Below, piece after piece: positions 1 to 6,954 of a DNA stretch of 7,609 bases; within the stretch, counting starts at the first letter, position 1; the number at the start of each line of letters is the position of its first letter. The position numbers and the translations under genes are program-made. Below the pieces are notes generated by a model. That model ran no database searches. It was not told the DNA's origin and saw nothing but the letters and a program-made list of their open reading frames with translations. The stretch comes from Gammaproteobacteria bacterium. GTDB taxonomy: Bacteria > Pseudomonadota > Gammaproteobacteria > Pseudomonadales > Azotimanducaceae_A. The DNA lies in assembly GCA_028819775.1 (NCBI GenBank), contig JAPPKV010000202.1, forward strand, positions 1-7,609. The letters run 5' to 3'.

Positions 1-2
1 AG

Positions 3-41
3 GGGCGAGGCTATCGCGCCCGAAAGGGCGCGCCCTCGCCC
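3..41. repeat. Nested stem-loop at left edge
   Basis: An outer arm GGGCGAGG at 3-10 pairs with CCTCGCCC at 34-41. An inner arm GCGCCC at 16-21 pairs perfectly with GGGCGC at 26-31 around a GAAA tetraloop. The 11-15 and 32-33 bases form an internal loop. No T-run follows on the plus strand, so a classical intrinsic terminator is unlikely. It could be a REP-like intergenic palindrome, or structure downstream of a gene lying off the left edge. Confidence 0.5.
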
Positions 42-118
42 GTGTTCGCCCCAACGCGGGCTTCGGTTCCGTCGACGCGGGCGACCACAACGGTCCCCGC
101 TACGGCCTCGTCGGTCTG

Positions 119-159
119 AGCGCCCCAAAGCCGGGCCGGCGCTTCGCATTCGCTATGCG
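119..159. repeat. Two adjacent small palindromes
   Basis: AGCGCC at 119-124 pairs with GGCGCT at 138-143. Immediately after, CGCAT at 145-149 pairs with ATGCG at 155-159 around a five-base loop. The ATG that opens the longest possible reading frame of the downstream receptor (155) is part of this palindrome. Together with the stem-loops at 3-41 and 190-250, these make the leader look like a cluster of REP/BIME-type repeats rather than coding sequence. The individual stems are short and some could be chance in GC-rich DNA. Confidence 0.35.
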
Positions 160-189
160 CCGCCTCCGCCTCCAGCCCAGCCACGCCGT

Positions 190-250
190 CCTTTCAAGGA
201 ACATCCGCCTTCGGTCGCTACGCTCTCTTCGGCGTCTGTTCCATGAAAGG
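190..250. repeat. Imperfect inverted repeat, REP-like
   Basis: The arm CCTTTCAAGGAAC at 190-202 matches the reverse complement of GTTCCATGAAAGG at 238-250 at 12 of 13 positions. Just inside, CCGCC near 205-209 can pair with GGCG near 231-234, extending the hairpin. The 61-bp unit lies just upstream of the receptor's preferred start. The long arms with a compact GC-rich interior are typical of dispersed intergenic palindromes in proteobacteria. Copy number elsewhere in the genome cannot be seen here. Confidence 0.5.
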
Positions 251-270
251 CGGTGCCGAGCTGGCCTGCC

Positions 271-299
271 TGGCCGCCTGTTGAAACCACAGGCGGTCG
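271..299 (+). promoter_or_regulatory. Hairpin presenting the putative TTG start in its loop
   Basis: CCGCCTG at 274-280 pairs perfectly with CAGGCGG at 290-296. Two G-U pairs and one G-C pair extend the stem to 271-299. The nine-base loop (281-289) begins exactly with the TTG codon proposed as the receptor start. In mRNA this could affect ribosome access, but no ligand or regulator is visible. Chance pairing in GC-rich DNA is a real alternative. Confidence 0.3.
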
Positions 300-3226
300 G
301 CACGGTCGCACTGGTATGCGCAGCGGTCACGGCGGCCGAATCGGAAACCGGCGCGGCTAGCGACTCGCCCGGCAACGCCGACCAACGCCGCGCAGGAGCC
401 GACGCCCGCATCGAGGAGGTCGTCGTCACCGGTTCGCGCATCCGCCGCGATCCGCTAACGGCCCGGGATATGCTCCTCGACGTCGACGAGGATGCCAGGC
501 AACGATCCGGCTTGAGCTCGCTGGGCGATCTACTGGCGCGCTTGCCGGTGTCCGGCTCGCCGCTGTCGACGCGCTTCAACAGCAGCGGCAACTTCGGCTT
601 TCCCGCGGACGGCGGCGGCGTCGCCGCCGGCGCTTCCCAGGTCGACCTGCGCCATCTGGGCGCCAAACGGGTGCTGGTTCTGGTGGACGGCCTGCGCTGG
701 GTGAACGGTTCGTCCGGGAGCGGCGTATCCGGGGCGACCGACCTCAATACCATCCCGGCGAGCGTGGTCGAACGCATCGAAGTGCTGCGCGACGGCGCGT
801 CGGCAATCTACGGTTCCGACGCCATCGCCGGGGTCGTCAACGTCATCACCCGTGGCGCCGAGGGCGCGTCGGCCAGCGTGCATGTGGGCACCCACGAGAA
901 CGGCGGCGAGACGCGCACCGTGGAGTTGGGCGCTGGCGGCGGGCGGGGTGGCACCCGTGCCGCCGCCCATTTCGCCTATACCGACCAGGCGCGGGTCAGC
1001 GCCAGAGACCACGAACAGACCCGTTGGCCGAAGCCGGGCACCGGCGTGAGCCATGGCAGCACGTTCACCCCGCAGGGACGGGTCATCTTCGCCGATCCGA
1101 ATACGGGCCGTTTCGTGAACTGCGCCTTGGACGCCGGCGTCGCGGGCTTGCCGACCTACGATCCGACCGATCCGTGCGGGCCGAACGACGACTACCATCC
1201 GTGGAGCAACGCCGACCGGTTCAACTACGCGACCTACAACCTGGTGCTCACGCCATCGACGCGCACCGGTGTCTTCGGTCGACTGGAGCACGAGGCGACC
1301 GACAGTCTGCGTCTGAACCTGCGCGCGTTCTTCAACCGCCGCGAATCGATCAACCAAGCGGCGCCGGAACCGGTCTGGGCGGGAACGCTGGGGGAGACCG
1401 GCAGCCTGATGGACGAGATCGTGATCGATGCCGACAACCCCTACAACCCGTTCGGCTTCGACGTAGGACCAGGCGGCTTCCTCACCCGACGTCCTCTCGA
1501 GAGCGGCCCGCGGATCTTCGAACAGGATGTCGCCACCCGCTACGTCACCGTGGGCGTGGAGGGGATGTGGACCCGCCCGCTGCGGACATTGCTCTGGGAC
1601 CTGAGCCTGGTCTGGTCCCGCAACGTCGCCGAACAGACAAAGCACGGCGCCCACAACGCCCGACGGATGCTTGAGGCGTTGGGTCCGCCCGCAGACTGCG
1701 TGCGGGTCTCGGGCTGCGTGCCGCTCAACCTGCTGGGCGGTCAGGCCGACGGCGGCGGCACCATCGGCGACGCCATGCTCCAGTGGATTGGGTTCGTACA
1801 GGAGGATTCGAGTTCGCAAACCCTTAGGGGGCTTGTTGGAAATGTCACGGGCGAATTGATGACGTTGCCAGCCGGCAGCCTCGACTTTGCGGCCGGCTTC
1901 GAGCGACGCGAGCAGGAAGGCCGGTTCGATCCGGATCCGGTGGTCGCCGCCGGGGACACCGCGGGACTTCCGGCACAACCCACGGCAGGCGGCTACACGG
2001 TGACCGAACTCTACGCTGAACTCGAAGCCCCGCTGGTAGCAGGTACCGCGGCCGCCGATTTGATCGACGTGTCCGCCGCCGTCCGCCGCTTCGACTACGG
2101 CACTTTCGATAGCGGCACCACGGCCAAGGCGGGGGTGCGCTGGCGGCCGTTTCCGGGACTCACGTTCCGCGCATCGTGGGCAGAGGGTTTCCGTGCACCC
2201 AACATCGGCGAACTGTACGGCGGCCTGACCCGTTTGGATGCCGTCATCTCCGATCCATGTGCGAATTTCTTCGAGACCAACGTCGGCCAGAGCGTGATCG
2301 GCAACTGCGTCGCCCACGGCGTGCCGGTCGATGGCAGCTATACGCAGTTCGGCAGTCAGATCAGCGTGCTCACCGGGGGCAACGAACGGCTCGAACCGGA
2401 GACGTCCACGAGCCAGACGCTCGCTCTCGCCTGGAGTCCGGCGTGGCTAGTCGAGATGCCGTGGGTCGACGAGTTCCGTGTCGAACTGGTCCGATATGCC
2501 CACGATGTGGACGATGCCATCACCGGCTATGACGCCCAGGCCGTTCTGGACGGCTGCTACCGGGATCGGGTCGCCGTGCTCTGCGACCTTATCGAGCGCA
2601 ACGAACGGGGTGGCATCGCCCGGTTCCGCAACACGCTGTTCAATGTCGGGTCGGTCGCGACCGGTGGCTGGGACTTCGGGCTGGTTGTCGGCGGTGGATC
2701 GACATGGCGGCTGCACTGGCGGGGTACGCACCTCGCCGAGTTCACGGAGCGCCTGAAGGATACTGCCGGGCGGGTGGTCGAGACGCGTCGGCTGGAAGGC
2801 GAGACCGCGTCCGACCGCGGCAAACCCCCGTGGAAATCCTCACTGGCGATCGAGCGCCGCGGCGCCCGGTGGCGCGCGGCGTGGACGATTCGCCACATCG
2901 ATGCGATGACCGAGCGCTGCAGCGACTTTCTGGACGGCTCGCCGGACAGCCTGACGAACCTCGGCCTCTGTTCGATGCCGAATCACGGGGACAACACCGC
3001 GTCCCGAAACCGACTGTCCAGCCGGACCCTCCACGATGTTCAGGCGCGCTACACCTTGCCGGCGATGGGCGGCGACGTGACCGTGACGGTGGGGGTGAAC
3101 AACCTCTTCGACGAGGATCCGCCGATCAGCATGAGCGCGTCCCTCAACGGCTACGACGCGTCCGTCTACGACATTCCCGGCGGGCGGTTCGCGTATTTTC
3201 GACTGGGGTACTCGAACCAGCGTTGA
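281..3226 (+). CDS. TonB-dependent outer-membrane receptor
   Basis: This is an outer-membrane receptor that takes up a ligand using energy from the TonB-ExbBD complex; the substrate is not evident. Numbering from TTG281 gives 981 residues. Residues 1-20 form a plausible Sec signal peptide (MKPQ, then a hydrophobic run ending VTAAES). A TonB-box-like segment IEEVVVTGSRI lies at 44-54. A plug domain runs to about 190, with hallmarks LVLVDGLRW, VERIEVLRDGASAIYGSDAIAG and VVNVITR. A roughly 790-residue barrel follows, including FRASWAEGFRAPNIGELYGG and a late VNNLFDEDPP motif. Several Cys pairs in predicted extracellular loops suggest disulfides. The in-frame ATG at 155 would add 42 Arg-rich residues encoded inside palindromic DNA, so I reject it, although TTG281 has no clear Shine-Dalgarno. 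The protein ends GYSNQR rather than the usual terminal aromatic residue. The family assignment is secure; the start is not. Confidence 0.95.
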   Translation: MKPQAVGTVALVCAAVTAAESETGAASDSPGNADQRRAGADARIEEVVVTGSRIRRDPLTARDMLLDVDEDARQRSGLSSLGDLLARLPVSGSPLSTRFNSSGNFGFPADGGGVAAGASQVDLRHLGAKRVLVLVDGLRWVNGSSGSGVSGATDLNTIPASVVERIEVLRDGASAIYGSDAIAGVVNVITRGAEGASASVHVGTHENGGETRTVELGAGGGRGGTRAAAHFAYTDQARVSARDHEQTRWPKPGTGVSHGSTFTPQGRVIFADPNTGRFVNCALDAGVAGLPTYDPTDPCGPNDDYHPWSNADRFNYATYNLVLTPSTRTGVFGRLEHEATDSLRLNLRAFFNRRESINQAAPEPVWAGTLGETGSLMDEIVIDADNPYNPFGFDVGPGGFLTRRPLESGPRIFEQDVATRYVTVGVEGMWTRPLRTLLWDLSLVWSRNVAEQTKHGAHNARRMLEALGPPADCVRVSGCVPLNLLGGQADGGGTIGDAMLQWIGFVQEDSSSQTLRGLVGNVTGELMTLPAGSLDFAAGFERREQEGRFDPDPVVAAGDTAGLPAQPTAGGYTVTELYAELEAPLVAGTAAADLIDVSAAVRRFDYGTFDSGTTAKAGVRWRPFPGLTFRASWAEGFRAPNIGELYGGLTRLDAVISDPCANFFETNVGQSVIGNCVAHGVPVDGSYTQFGSQISVLTGGNERLEPETSTSQTLALAWSPAWLVEMPWVDEFRVELVRYAHDVDDAITGYDAQAVLDGCYRDRVAVLCDLIERNERGGIARFRNTLFNVGSVATGGWDFGLVVGGGSTWRLHWRGTHLAEFTERLKDTAGRVVETRRLEGETASDRGKPPWKSSLAIERRGARWRAAWTIRHIDAMTERCSDFLDGSPDSLTNLGLCSMPNHGDNTASRNRLSSRTLHDVQARYTLPAMGGDVTVTVGVNNLFDEDPPISMSASLNGYDASVYDIPGGRFAYFRLGYSNQR

Positions 3227-3230
3227 ACGC

Positions 3231-3812
3231 TCAGATCACGATGTCGAGTTCGGCGCCGACGTTGTCGTCGTCGATGCGTTCGAGACTGACGGTTTGCAGC
3301 GCCGCTCGCTGCGAGCGTGCAAGCCCCCTGGCGCCGCCGAGTTCGTCGAAGTAGATCTGGCTGGTGAGTAGCTCCTGGGTGTTCGACCAGACCTTGTAGT
3401 GGATGTGTTGTGCCGGCCGCGCCGCATAGCGACCCGGCACGTAGGTGCGGAACCGGAAGCGGGCTTCGGCGTTCGTCAATGCCTCGCCCCAATAGAGAAA
3501 CTCGTCCATGAGGCTGTCCTGGCCGCTGTCGCGCGGGTGCTTGTAGCGACCGTTCGGATCCGCCTGCCAGATGTCGACGAGTAGGCCCGGGCGTGGATCT
3601 CCGTTCGGAGCCAGGACCCGGCCGCTCAAGTGGAGAATTTCGGCTTGCGGCTCGCCGGCGATCAGGTCGTTCTTCTTGTTTCGCGGCCCCTTCGGATAGA
3701 ACGGCCCGGTAAAGTCGCGAGGCGTCTTCGGCAGTTCACTGCCGGCCGCGACCGGCAGGCCGGACAGTACGCCGACGGCAACTGCCGACTGAACCAGTTT
3801 TCGGCGATTCAT
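3231..3812 (-). CDS. Exported intradiol ring-cleavage dioxygenase (protocatechuate 3,4-dioxygenase beta-like)
   Basis: This is a non-haem Fe(III) dioxygenase of the intradiol (catechol/protocatechuate) family, which cleaves between the two hydroxyls of a catechol ring. The protein has 193 residues from ATG3812. All four expected iron ligands are visible: Tyr90 in DIWQADPNGRY, Tyr129 in VPGRY, and His136 and His138 in QHIHY. The N-terminal TPRDFTGPFYP segment is also typical of the family. The N-terminus, MNRRKLVQSAVAVGVLSG, has a twin-arginine and hydrophobic segment with a likely cleavage site near AAG-SE, so folding in the cytoplasm and Tat export are likely. The start was chosen because GAGGA lies 7 bases upstream; an upstream ATG at 3851 would spoil the signal peptide. 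The gene converges on the receptor with a 4-bp gap. The true substrate is unknown; exported homologues are often annotated only at family level. Confidence 0.9.
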   Translation of the reverse strand: MNRRKLVQSAVAVGVLSGLPVAAGSELPKTPRDFTGPFYPKGPRNKKNDLIAGEPQAEILHLSGRVLAPNGDPRPGLLVDIWQADPNGRYKHPRDSGQDSLMDEFLYWGEALTNAEARFRFRTYVPGRYAARPAQHIHYKVWSNTQELLTSQIYFDELGGARGLARSQRAALQTVSLERIDDDNVGAELDIVI

Positions 3813-3819
3813 ACCCCTG

Positions 3820-3824
3820 TCCTC
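3820..3824 (-). promoter_or_regulatory. Ribosome binding site of the dioxygenase
   Basis: On the minus strand GAGGA sits seven bases before ATG3812. This decides the start in favour of the MNRRK N-terminus over the upstream in-frame ATG at 3851. Confidence 0.7.
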
Positions 3825-3846
3825 GGTTGCTTGGGCGTCCCTGCCG

Positions 3847-3852
3847 ATCATA
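3847..3852 (-). promoter_or_regulatory. Candidate -10 box for the dioxygenase
   Basis: The minus strand reads TATGAT here, one mismatch from the sigma-70 consensus, about 35 bases before the start codon. No good -35 hexamer is present at 16-18 bases, so this is either a weak or activator-dependent promoter or a chance match. Confidence 0.3.
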
Positions 3853-3924
3853 CGCCCATACGCGGGATTTCCGTCGCGTCTAGCCGCTCGGCTTGGCGTT
3901 GCTCTATCGGTTCAACGGGTGCTC

Positions 3925-3933
3925 TGTCATACT
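3925..3933 (+). promoter_or_regulatory. Candidate extended -10 promoter for the small-protein/GST operon
   Basis: TGTCATACT fits the extended -10 pattern TGN followed by a TATAAT-like hexamer (CATACT), which can work without a strong -35. It would start transcription about 40 bases before the ATG at 3983. It lies in the 170-bp divergent region shared with the dioxygenase. Confidence 0.3.
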
Positions 3934-3982
3934 GCCTGACCATTCACCAAAACCCACGCACACCGGAGTTAGGGAGAAGCAC

Positions 3983-4288
3983 ATGAGCGATTTGGACGGC
4001 ACCTGGGAGGCGGTCATCAACACCCCGATGGGGCAACAGAAGCCGACGGTCACGTTGCAGACGGACGGCGACAGCCTCTCCGGGACGATGTCCGGAGCGC
4101 AAGGCACCGTGGACATCAAGGACGGCTCGGTGGACGGCAACACGGGAACCTGGAAGGTCTCGATCACCAGCCCCATGCCCATGACCCTGGAGTTCAGTGC
4201 CACCGCAGAGGGCGATTCGATCAGCGGCAGCGTGAAACTCGGCGCCTTCGGGAGCGCGGACTTGACGGGAACGCGCACCGCCGGCTGA
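3983..4288 (+). CDS. Conserved hypothetical protein with tandem beta-rich repeats
   Basis: This is a 101-residue acidic protein of unknown function with no signal peptide or membrane segment, so probably cytoplasmic. The start at 3983 is supported by AGGGAG six bases upstream; an earlier in-frame ATG at 3893 lies in the promoter region and is rejected. The sequence contains an internal duplication: residues 7-34 (TWEAVINTPM ... DGDSLSG) correspond to 56-82 (TWKVSITSPM ... EGDSISG). Alternating hydrophobic and polar residues, and Gly/Asp/Asn at turns, suggest a small beta-barrel or beta-sandwich. From memory, small proteins of this kind are widespread as hypotheticals in proteobacteria; I know no assigned role. 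The GST-like gene starts 10 bases after its stop, so the two are probably co-transcribed. Confidence 0.85.
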   Translation: MSDLDGTWEAVINTPMGQQKPTVTLQTDGDSLSGTMSGAQGTVDIKDGSVDGNTGTWKVSITSPMPMTLEFSATAEGDSISGSVKLGAFGSADLTGTRTAG

Positions 4289-4298
4289 CGCGCAGCCC

Positions 4299-5273
4299 AT
4301 GACCGCCAAGTACATCGTCATCGGCTCGGAGGAGTCGCCCTACTCGGTCAAGGTACGGTCGTACTTCCGGTACAAGGGCATTCCCCACGACTGGCAGGAC
4401 CGGCGTCAGGCGGCCGACCTCTACGCCCGGCATGCGCGGCTGCCGCTCATTCCGCTTGTCGTGACGCCAGAAGACCAGGGCATCCAGGACTCGACGCCCA
4501 TCATCGAAGCGATGGAAGCGAAGTTCCCGGAGCCGAGCATTCATCCGGGAGGTCCGGTGTCGCCGTTTGTCTCGGCCCTGCTCGAGGAGTTCGGCGACGA
4601 ATGGGGCAACAAGTGGATGTTCCACATGCGCTGGGCGCGGGAGATCGATCAGGTTACGGTGTCGCGTCGCTTCGCCGCGGACGCTGCCGACATCGATGCC
4701 GCTGCGCAGGGCATTCGCGAACGCATGGTCCCCCGGGTCTGGTTCGTGGGTTCCAACGCGGTGACCGCACCCCAGATCGAGCAGAGCTTCGCGGATATGC
4801 TGCCGCTTCTCGATGCGCACTTGGCAGCGCGGGCGTACCTTTTCGGTGCCCGGCCGTCGTTGGGCGACTTCGGCCTCTGGGGACAGATCTACGAAGCGGG
4901 CCGCGATCCCACGGCCGGTGCCCTGGTGTCCGGCGTCGCGAACGTGGTTGCTTGGATCGACCGCATGCTTAATCCCGAGAACCTGGGCGAGTTCGAGGAC
5001 TGGGCGGCACTCGAGCCCACGTTGCTGCCGATTCTCAAGGACCAGGTCGGGGGCGTATTCCTACCGTGGGACGTCGCCAATGCCGCGGCCATCGCGGATG
5101 GGGCGGACGAATTCGACGTGACCCTAAAGGGTAGGCGCTGGACCCAGAAACCGCAGAAGTACCATGCCCGAAGCCTGGGTGTCCTGAAGGGAAAATACGC
5201 CCAAGTCGCGGGCGATCCGGCGTTGGACGCGGTGCTCGCCGCAAGCGGCTGCAAGGCGTACCTGGCCGCGTAG
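4299..5273 (+). CDS. Glutathione S-transferase-like protein, long form
   Basis: This 324-residue protein has a GST fold, so it probably binds glutathione or a related thiol and acts in the cytoplasm. The N-terminal thioredoxin-like domain covers about 1-80. It contains the SPYSVKVR motif (residues 13-20) at the active-site position, a likely cis-proline at Pro52 (LIPLVV), and QDST at 63-66, matching the Glu/Asp-Ser pair that holds the gamma-glutamyl group. The helical C-terminal domain follows, including YLFGARPSLGDFGLWGQIY, the usual GST C-domain signature. It is about 100 residues longer than a typical 200-230-residue GST; the extra C-terminal part (about 230-324) matches nothing I recognise. 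There is Ser but no Cys at the active-site motif, so transferase chemistry is more likely than redox chemistry. The Shine-Dalgarno is weak, so expression probably relies on coupling to the gene 10 bases upstream. Confidence 0.85.
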   Translation: MTAKYIVIGSEESPYSVKVRSYFRYKGIPHDWQDRRQAADLYARHARLPLIPLVVTPEDQGIQDSTPIIEAMEAKFPEPSIHPGGPVSPFVSALLEEFGDEWGNKWMFHMRWAREIDQVTVSRRFAADAADIDAAAQGIRERMVPRVWFVGSNAVTAPQIEQSFADMLPLLDAHLAARAYLFGARPSLGDFGLWGQIYEAGRDPTAGALVSGVANVVAWIDRMLNPENLGEFEDWAALEPTLLPILKDQVGGVFLPWDVANAAAIADGADEFDVTLKGRRWTQKPQKYHARSLGVLKGKYAQVAGDPALDAVLAASGCKAYLAA

Positions 5274-5285
5274 GCGCCTTGGGCT

Positions 5286-6113
5286 CTAGAAGCGCACCCG
5301 CGCAACCAGCGTTGGTACCACGCGTCGCGTCACCTTGAGCCGGTTCGGCAGGTTCTGTTTGTGCGCATCGTCGTAGCGGAACTCCTCGAAGGACGCCCCG
5401 AGGGCCACGTTCAGGCACTTTGAAAGATCGCGGCCCAGGCGAGTCTCGGCCGCAAGGCGACTACCGGTTCCCTCGATGGCAGGTGAGGCGGCAAGTCTCG
5501 CGTCGATGTGCCAGCCGATGCCGAATCCCTTGCTGATTGCACCGACCAAACCGAATGTCGTGACGTGGTAGGCGCGGTCGGATCGGTGGCGCTCGCCCCT
5601 CATGGCGAAGTCGAACGCGGTCCATCCGATTTGCGGGCCCAGTTCGGCCGACAGTCCGGCTCGGAGATCGAACGCGGCGGTCAGCGCCAGGGTCAAGCCG
5701 TCGAAGGCGACTTCGGAACGAACCGAGTCGCCGCCCTCGAAGACGCCCCCGCGAATCGTGAACGCCTCGGCGACCGTCGACGTGGCGGCATCGCCGATTG
5801 TTCTGTAGCGAGCGTGTAGGCGTAGGCGGAACGGCGCGGCGGGGGCGGTCTCGCCGTTTGGCCCGAAGTCGACGCGGGCACCGAGCCATCGGTAGCGACC
5901 GCCGTCGAGATCGATCTCTGCCAGGGTGGGTCGCTCATGGCTCGCCGTGCCCGGCATGCCGCCGGCAGGCGTCTGCAGGTAGCCCGACTGTTCGGGCAGG
6001 CCCAGGCCGTACTCCAGGGCGTATTCGCGGGGGGTGGCGGGCAACGCCAGCACGGCCATCAGGACAAGACCGACACGCGTGACCTTGAAGCGCGGTTGGC
6101 ATTGTCGGCTCAT
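5286..6113 (-). CDS. Putative outer-membrane beta-barrel protein, unrecognised family
   Basis: I do not recognise the family of this 275-residue protein. A basic N-terminus (MSRQCQPRFKVTR) and a hydrophobic stretch (VGLVLMAVLALPA) look like a Sec signal peptide. The rest alternates polar and hydrophobic residues in repeated strand-like segments such as FRLRLHARYRTI, LTLALTAAFDLRAGLSAELG, YHVTTFGLVGAISKGFGIGW and LNVALGASFEEFRY. It ends VARVRF, and a C-terminal Phe is the classical Bam recognition signal of outer-membrane barrels. The length suits an 8-12-stranded barrel. The frame stays open upstream to 6638, but that part is antisense to the VOC gene, so I start at ATG6113. No Shine-Dalgarno is evident. 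The gene converges on the GST-like gene with 12 bp between them and diverges from the VOC gene. Confidence 0.75.
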   Translation of the reverse strand: MSRQCQPRFKVTRVGLVLMAVLALPATPREYALEYGLGLPEQSGYLQTPAGGMPGTASHERPTLAEIDLDGGRYRWLGARVDFGPNGETAPAAPFRLRLHARYRTIGDAATSTVAEAFTIRGGVFEGGDSVRSEVAFDGLTLALTAAFDLRAGLSAELGPQIGWTAFDFAMRGERHRSDRAYHVTTFGLVGAISKGFGIGWHIDARLAASPAIEGTGSRLAAETRLGRDLSKCLNVALGASFEEFRYDDAHKQNLPNRLKVTRRVVPTLVARVRF

Positions 6114-6125
6114 AGGACCGATGAT
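6096..6125 (+). promoter_or_regulatory. Candidate promoter for the VOC-family gene
   Basis: TTGGCA at 6096-6101 and GATGAT at 6120-6125 are separated by 18 bases, a sigma-70-like arrangement. The -35 would lie inside the start of the divergent outer-membrane gene. The match is modest. Confidence 0.25.
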
Positions 6126-6167
6126 AGCCGCCGCGTTAAGCAACCTGCGCTTGGGAAGGACTACGCC

Positions 6168-6947
6168 ATGACCATACAACTGCGCCAGATCTGCCTGGTC
6201 GCCCGGGAACTCGACAGCACCATCGACGATCTCGAAACGGTGTTCGGGATCCAGCGGTGTTTCGTCGATCCGGGCGTGGGCAGGTTCGGCCTCGTCAACA
6301 CCCTGCTGCCCATTGGCCGCAACTTCCTCGAGGTCGTGGCCCCGGTGGAGGAGAACACCGCCGCGGGCCGCTATCTCGATCGGCGCAATGGCGACGGCGG
6401 CTACATGGTGATCTGTCAGGCCGACTCCAGCGCCAACCAGCAGGCGGTTCGCCAGCGGGCGCTGGACAACGGCGTTCGCATCGCTTGGGAGGTCGACCGG
6501 GAAAGCTGGAACATCTGCCAGATACACCCCGGCGACATGAGAGCCGCGTTCTTCGAGATTGATTGGGACCAGATCAACGATTTCGAGGGCAACTGGCATC
6601 CAGCGGGCGGGTTGCAGTGGGAGGACAAGGTCGACCAATCCGTGACCGTCGACTACGCGGCCGTCGAGTTGCAGGGCCCGGACCCCGTTGGTCTTGCCGA
6701 ACTATGGGGCAAGGTCGCCGGGTTGCCCGTGACACGCGATGGCGCCGCGTTGCATATGGCGCTCAACAACGTCGACATCCGCTTCGTCGAGGCCACCGAT
6801 GGGCGCGGCTACGGACTCGGCGGCCTTGACCTCAAGGTGGCCGATCGGGAGCGCATCCTCGGTGCCGCCAGGGAACGTGATGCCTACGTGTCGGACGACG
6901 AGGTGACGGTCTGCGGTGTTCGGTTCCGGTTGATCGACGCCTCCTAG
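6168..6947 (+). CDS. VOC/glyoxalase-like domain protein
   Basis: This 259-residue protein belongs to the vicinal-oxygen-chelate superfamily (glyoxalases, extradiol dioxygenases, resistance proteins and isomerases). The first module covers about 1-125, with RQICLVARELD and a partner-strand motif NFLEVVAP. Gln7 and Glu55 sit where VOC enzymes often place metal ligands. A second module covers about 160-259 (YAAVELQGPDPVGLAELWGKVAGLPV ... RFVEATDGRGYGLGGLDLKV), arranged as in two-module glyoxalase-like proteins. There is no signal peptide, so it is probably cytoplasmic. The start is well supported by GGAAGGA seven bases upstream. The longer in-frame extension to 5937 overlaps the divergent membrane gene and is rejected. 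The substrate cannot be told from sequence; Gln in place of the more common first-strand His leaves metal dependence open. Confidence 0.85.
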   Translation: MTIQLRQICLVARELDSTIDDLETVFGIQRCFVDPGVGRFGLVNTLLPIGRNFLEVVAPVEENTAAGRYLDRRNGDGGYMVICQADSSANQQAVRQRALDNGVRIAWEVDRESWNICQIHPGDMRAAFFEIDWDQINDFEGNWHPAGGLQWEDKVDQSVTVDYAAVELQGPDPVGLAELWGKVAGLPVTRDGAALHMALNNVDIRFVEATDGRGYGLGGLDLKVADRERILGAARERDAYVSDDEVTVCGVRFRLIDAS

Positions 6948-6954
6948 GGCGTTG

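Noticed and set aside
155..280. N-terminal extension of the receptor from ATG155
   Set aside because: It would place 42 Arg-rich residues before a clear signal peptide, and is encoded by palindromic repeat DNA.
100..777. 225-codon minus-strand frame over the leader and plug region
   Set aside because: Its translation is dominated by Arg, Ser and Pro, with the palindromic leader encoding its end; it overlaps the TonB plug domain.
530..2317. 595-codon open frame on the minus strand inside the receptor gene
   Set aside because: It is exactly antisense to a well-supported TonB receptor, its translation shows no domain motifs, and long antisense frames are common in GC-rich genes.
5937..6167. 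77-codon upstream extension of the VOC frame
   Set aside because: It overlaps the divergent outer-membrane gene, whereas ATG6168 has a strong Shine-Dalgarno at ideal spacing and starts the VOC fold directly.
6114..6638. 175-codon upstream extension of the outer-membrane protein frame on the minus strand
   Set aside because: It is antisense to the VOC gene and would bury the signal peptide starting at ATG6113 in the middle of the protein.
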